Below are positions 59,936 through 64,000 of a stretch of 64,000 nucleotides of DNA, piece by piece. How positions within the stretch are numbered: the stretch's first letter is position 1; every line of letters begins with the position of its first letter. This DNA is from Chalara sp. BL73 (Eukaryota > Ascomycota > Leotiomycetes > Helotiales). The notes under the pieces were generated by a model. That model was given only the letters and a program-made list of their open reading frames with translations. It ran no database searches and was not told the origin of the DNA. Made by a program: the position numbers and the translations under genes. The stretch is from NCBI GenBank assembly GCA_918026815.1, contig CAKJVC010000097.1, forward strand, positions 1 to 64,000. Reading direction: 5' to 3'.

Positions 59936-61721
59936 GCTCCCTCCCACCCACTTCAAAGCCTAATATCTCTACAACCCTTGAACTTCTATACAATCGCCCG
60001 TAGCCTCAGTATTTACAGACGAATCAGAGTCTCCTTCTTCAATTTCTCTATCCCCGGCTTCTATTTGGGCTACTTTAATGGCCCGGACGCTTGCAAACTT
60101 CGAATTCGGGCTTACTCTAACTTTCCGTCTTTTCTTAGGCTGGGACCCTTCTATTTTAGCTTTCAATTGTTTTATTCGAAGCTCTGCTTGGGCTAAAGCG
60201 TAGTCTTTCTCATCCCAGCCTTTTGCAAGCTTCTTAAAAAGCTGGCGACGAGTTGGGAGATCGGTCTTTCCTAATCGAGTAATTATATCGGCTTGTAAAC
60301 GCACATCTCTAGCTTTTCTAGGGGTCTCCCATTGAATAGCTGATATATTCTTATTCCATACCAGTCCTTTTTCCATAATCAAGTCCTTTGGAGCTGGTGC
60401 AAAGTTATTATTGCTATTTTCAAAAAGCAAACGGCTCATTAGAGGCTTAGCTATATTAATCGGCCATAAACCGGTAGCCTTCTACCCAGCTTTAATATTC
60501 TTAAGTATCAGACTTTGTTCCCGGGCCTTCTGATAGCATAATAAAAAGTTCCGCTTTCCAATTGGAGTAAAATCAGACAAAAGACTTAAGTTACCAAGCT
60601 CTTTTCGGTAAGCTGCTTTCAAAGGGAAGAAAATTGATAAATCTAAAGGCTGTAAAACGTGAGACGAGTAAGGAGGCAAAAACAGTAAGTATATATTATG
60701 CATAAAGCACGTATACATAAATTCTGTAGTCTCATGACTTCTATGGCCGTCTAGAACGAGCAGTCTAGACTTTTGAGGGTCCGGGAAAGCCGTAGAAGGT
60801 ATAAATACTTTCTTAAGCTATTCCTGGGCTGTAACGTCTGTAGTCCAGCTATTTTCGGTAGCAGTAAAGTGCCAACGGCTAAACTTATCAAAGTTAGTAG
60901 GGAACTATTGTTGCTGTACTGATTTTCCTTTGTATATAACCAGTGGATCGAGCGCTCGGCCGGTGGCTGAAATACATTCAATAAATGAGGTCCAAGCTCT
61001 AGATCCGGGCTGCTTTCTCTGAATAAAACGCCGATTTTTACTCCCAACGACTAGCCCATTAACTCCTTGGCCTTCTATAATGCCAGCTTCGTCTATATTC
61101 CACCGATTTTCCGGCTTAATTGCTTTGATTTCAGGAATTTGGAATTTTTGGAACCAAAGCTTTATAATTTCTGACGTAGCTCTATTGACACGTACAGAAT
61201 CAATACTATACTGTCTCTTAGTCCGGAGAATGGGATTCCTTTTCAAAAAGCTTCGTATCTAGCGTTTTCCTAGTGTAGTAGTGTCTCCTCGTACAGTTAA
61301 AAGCCGCTGAGCAAAGTCTTTAATCTGCGAGTGCGTAGGGCTAAGCCCTAAGCTTTCTTGAACTAGAATCCAGTCTGTTAAGCGCTTCTCCTGAACCGGA
61401 GCTAGCTTTTGCAGTGCTTCAGCACCTGTTTGACGGGTTTAGTGGCCATAAATCCTACTTTGAAGAGTAGACCTTGGTATGCTTTATTCGAGACTAGCTT
61501 TTCGGATAGAATCACCCTGGCTAATAGCTTCAAGGGCCCGTAATAAGTCTTTTTCCATATACTGAGGCTTCATAATTAATTGCAATAGTAGCCACAATTT
61601 CAAAAGTATCAGATAAGTTATTATCAAATTATAATTATTCAAAGTGAGGGCATAAGAAGTTACGGTGTGCTAAGCGAGGTGGCCGAAAGGCAGGGGTGGC
61701 CGAAAGGGGGGGGTGGGGACT
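59885..61721 (-). mobile_element. pogo/Fot1-type DNA transposon, RIP-damaged
   Basis: The element is bounded by TA dinucleotides (59883-59884 and 61722-61723), the target duplication expected for the Tc1-mariner superfamily. The ends begin AGTCCCC, and the inverted repeats are identical over 53 bp counting the TA. Length is about 1.84 kb, like Fot1. The transposase gene fills most of the inside on the minus strand. Confidence 0.85.
59969..61573 (-). pseudogene. pogo/Fot1-like transposase, nonsense-inactivated
   Basis: One continuous reading frame of 535 codons from ATG at 61573, the expected full length, with six internal stops and no frame change. Features in order: an N-terminal helix-turn-helix (LRALEAISQGDSIRKASLE), a CENP-B-like segment (RLTDWILVQESLGLSPTHSQ), then a DDE domain with RWNIDEAGI, LLVLDGHRSH and PPYSSHVLQPLDLSIFFPLK carrying the three acidic residues, and a basic coiled tail (KKRRKVR). 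Four of the stops are TAG at places where relatives have Trp (for example KR-stop-IRSF and AG-stop-KATGLWP), that is TGG to TAG, a CpA to TpA change on the other strand. The stops prevent normal transposase from being made. Confidence 0.85.
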
Positions 61722-61723
61722 TA
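61671..61723 (-). repeat. right terminal inverted repeat with TA
   Basis: Exact reverse complement of 59883-59935, ending GGGGACTTA. Confidence 0.9.
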
Positions 61724-61928
61724 ACTTAAGAAGAATCATTTGTATAAGACCTTCTGTTCAATTAGGAAGTCACTGAATTCACGATTTCCAACGGGAGACC
61801 GCGAACGTTACAAAGACTTCCTACTCACTCGAAAGTCTCAACGCCTGCAAAATATCCCTTAAGACCGGTAGTGTCGCCTCGCTCCCAGTATAAAAATTGC
61901 CTTGTGCCATTGGTGGCAATGGCCATTG

Positions 61929-64000
61929 CTAGGGTTGTTTCTTTGCAGCTTCTGCTGTTACTTTGTACTTACTATTTTGCGCCGTGACAGGCCCTTTGGC
62001 AAGCAGTGATTGTAGTTGATTTAGTTGATCACTCTGCAAGGTTTCTCTTGAAAGCGGAGGCGGGGACGGGGGCGGGGGCGGGGGGCGTGAGGCGATTATT
62101 GACTCCAGTCGATCGAATCGAGCATCATCCGGACTTTCTCTTGGAACATGTAAGATTTTGTCCCTCTCCTCCCTATTTTTCTCCGCTTGGTCGAGCAATA
62201 CATCGAAAACCTCCCAGTCCAAGATTACTTCCTCCAAGCGTACCCTACTTTCAATCTCGTCTTTTTCAGCTCTGAATGCTGCTAGGGAGATGGCTGATGA
62301 TACGAGGCTCTTAAGAGCCCTTCCGTTAAGCCATGAACTTTTACCCTCATGTAAATATCGATCCATTTTGTGAAGCATACTGGATCTAACTACAATGTTA
62401 GGAATATTCTGCTCAACATTTTCGATAAGGTTTCGAAAGATTATCGACAGTCCATCATTCGTCAACTGCGGATAGGGGATTGTCACAGTAACCCGACTGT
62501 CGAAGGCAACGTCAATGGCCTTGGCCTGATTCGTAGTCATAAACATTACACCTGGAAGTGAGATGTTAGTTCATTACATTTGCTGGGGGCACTGAGAGTA
62601 TCTGTCACCTTCGAAATATTCGAGTCGATGTAAAAATACTATGTATGTGTTAATTTTTACTGCTAGATTCCTCGAGATACTTCTTCTTACCTGAAACTAG
62701 GAGCGTCCGCTGTAGGTCAAGGTTGTCACGCGAAGCAAGATACACATCGGCCTCATCAATTAGAATGATTGCATTCCAGGCTCTCGCGCGCTCGAAGGTT
62801 ATTCGTAGTTCTCTGTTGACCTTATCTGCATCCATGCCTAGGAATCCGCCTGTGAGTGTATATAGTGGTCTTCTTGTAATAGCAGCCATTGCCTCTAGAC
62901 AAAAAAATTATCGTGATTAATAGGTAAGGTACCGGACTTTTTCGACGTTTACTTACCTGCTGTAAGTGTTTTCCCACACCCAGGTGGGCCTTGGAGCAAG
63001 AAAATGAGCCCTCGACCTTTTCTTGACACGAAATCAACTTCCCTACTAGGATTGTGGCTTGAGATCATACGCCTTATCAGCTCCTTTACGTCTGGCTTTA
63101 GAACTAACATATCCCCGATCTCAGGTCTATGAATCCATTCTCGTACGTCCTTTACCAAGAAGAAACCCCATGCTTTCTCAATCAACGCAAACCCTCTGAC
63201 TAGGCTTGGGCTTGTTATATATTCATTATCTTCATGTTCGGTTTTCTCTGTACAACTATCGTCCTTATAGGCAGATGGCAAGAAATCTTCATATGTGTGT
63301 GTATCCTTAGAATAATTTAATACTGTAGCCTGGCTGGGGTTCTCTCGGCAGTGAGTTTGGTAGTTGAGGATGATTGGCCCAGATACCTAGATGCTCGTTA
63401 AGTTTAAAGCGTATTGCGCGACCAATCGCTGGCATACATACATAACTAGGTGCAATTTCTTTTGCGTTAGAATTTCCTCCCAACGAATCTTGATTAATCC
63501 ATGCGGCTAGCAACTTTACGTCAGACATGCTCTAGGCGTGGACAACCTACGTACTTACTACATTGATAATGACAGTACGCATTCTTTAGCAAGTGTCGCC
63601 ACTTCACTCCGTTCTCGCGCAACAATTGTGATAGCAGATAGCCTGAAGCTTGTTCAACTTCATCGTGAAACCGTATAGGATAGAGTGGAAGTGCTGATAT
63701 TCGTTTGATACCAGGAAAACTGTCAATATGGAAGCGCTTGGACTTTGGGCCATACCACGTGCCGTCATAGTCCCATGACACGCAATCGACCACTTGTATC
63801 CCTACCCCATTTTGCTCTGTCAGGAAGCTCGACTCGACAATGTAAGCTTGGAAGTAGTAATTCTGCTGCTCGATAACCCGTGTGCCCGGTTTGAATAAAG
63901 TCCAGAGGATCTCGAAGCTAATTATTCTCTGGCTCTCAACAAGACGTTGGTACTCTGATTTAGTATCGTCGAGGTTGGTATCCATGAACGATTTCAAAGC
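61929..64000 (-). CDS. BCS1-like/DUF7025-type AAA ATPase, 5' end outside window
   Basis: The gene enters from the right edge. The first part (63560-64000) reads like the N-terminal domain of fungal AAA proteins (FEILWTLFKPGTRV, YFQAYIVESSF, CVSWDYDGTWYGP, FPGIKRISALPLYPIRFH). Later exons are clear: about 63300-62957 with LVRGFALIEKAWGFFLVKDV and Walker A GPPGCGKTLTA, 62894-62691 with Walker B IILIDEADVYL, a 30-nt exon 62638-62609 (FLHRLEYFEG), and 62551-61929 with sensor FMTTNQA, FDSRV, and a Pro-rich C-terminal tail. The section 63300-63550 is unclear: an open piece there is in another frame, so exons or a break remain unresolved. Such ATPases are common fungal proteins of unknown substrate. 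Confidence 0.75.

Overview
The window looks like a gene-sparse, accessory-rich stretch of a filamentous ascomycete (Pezizomycotina) nuclear genome. Support: short GT-AG introns (about 45-170 nt) with CTGAC-type branch sites, fungal-only families (HET proteins, Zn2Cys6 regulators, Dal5-type transporters, NmrA/SDR enzymes, a Rim4-like RNA-binding protein), and a pogo/Fot1-type transposon whose transposase carries only nonsense changes typical of RIP. The class cannot be fixed from sequence alone; Leotiomycetes or Sordariomycetes would both fit.

Layout. 1-3.2 kb: two decayed genes, a HET-domain pseudogene and a membrane-anchored PLL-like lectin pseudogene. 4.4-13.4 kb: mostly intact core-like genes: a divergent GAPDH paralogue, a small Cys-rich hypothetical protein, a CIA30-type complex I assembly factor and a nine-exon Rim4-like RRM protein. 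15-25 kb: a large intact HET protein, a small secreted protein, a long AT-rich gap with a degenerate three-unit tandem repeat, and an intronless metzincin-type protease. 27-35 kb: an NmrA-like reductase, then a compact module of a DapA-family lyase/aldolase, a divergently transcribed Dal5-type MFS permease, and a fungal-trans regulator. The divergent promoter carries four copies of an AAAGTGCGG motif. 36-40.7 kb: a second regulator whose Zn2Cys6 domain is spread over four exons, relics of a CmcJ/AsaB-like oxygenase and of an NLR-type TPR protein, and a SnoaL-like protein. 40.7-44.6 kb is essentially empty. 44.6-57.8 kb: a second metzincin, an NmrA/SDR-type oxidoreductase, a classical SDR, a dead BBE-like FAD oxidase, a 14-exon secreted copper amine oxidase, and a Zn2Cys6/Fungal_trans_2 regulator that seems to need a 3-nt microexon. 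59.9-61.7 kb: the transposon with perfect 53-bp inverted repeats. 61.9-64 kb: a BCS1-like AAA ATPase running off the right edge.

The clearest functional unit is lyase + permease + regulator at 29.2-35.2 kb, which looks like a catabolic cluster. The most unusual observations are the 3-nt and 14-nt exons inside two zinc clusters, the repeated promoter motif, and the full-length transposase killed only by RIP-like nonsense changes. The window is also rich in relics of self/non-self recognition genes (HET, NLR-TPR, lectin). All exon joins were worked out by eye from splice signals and reading-frame continuity; none has been checked against transcripts.
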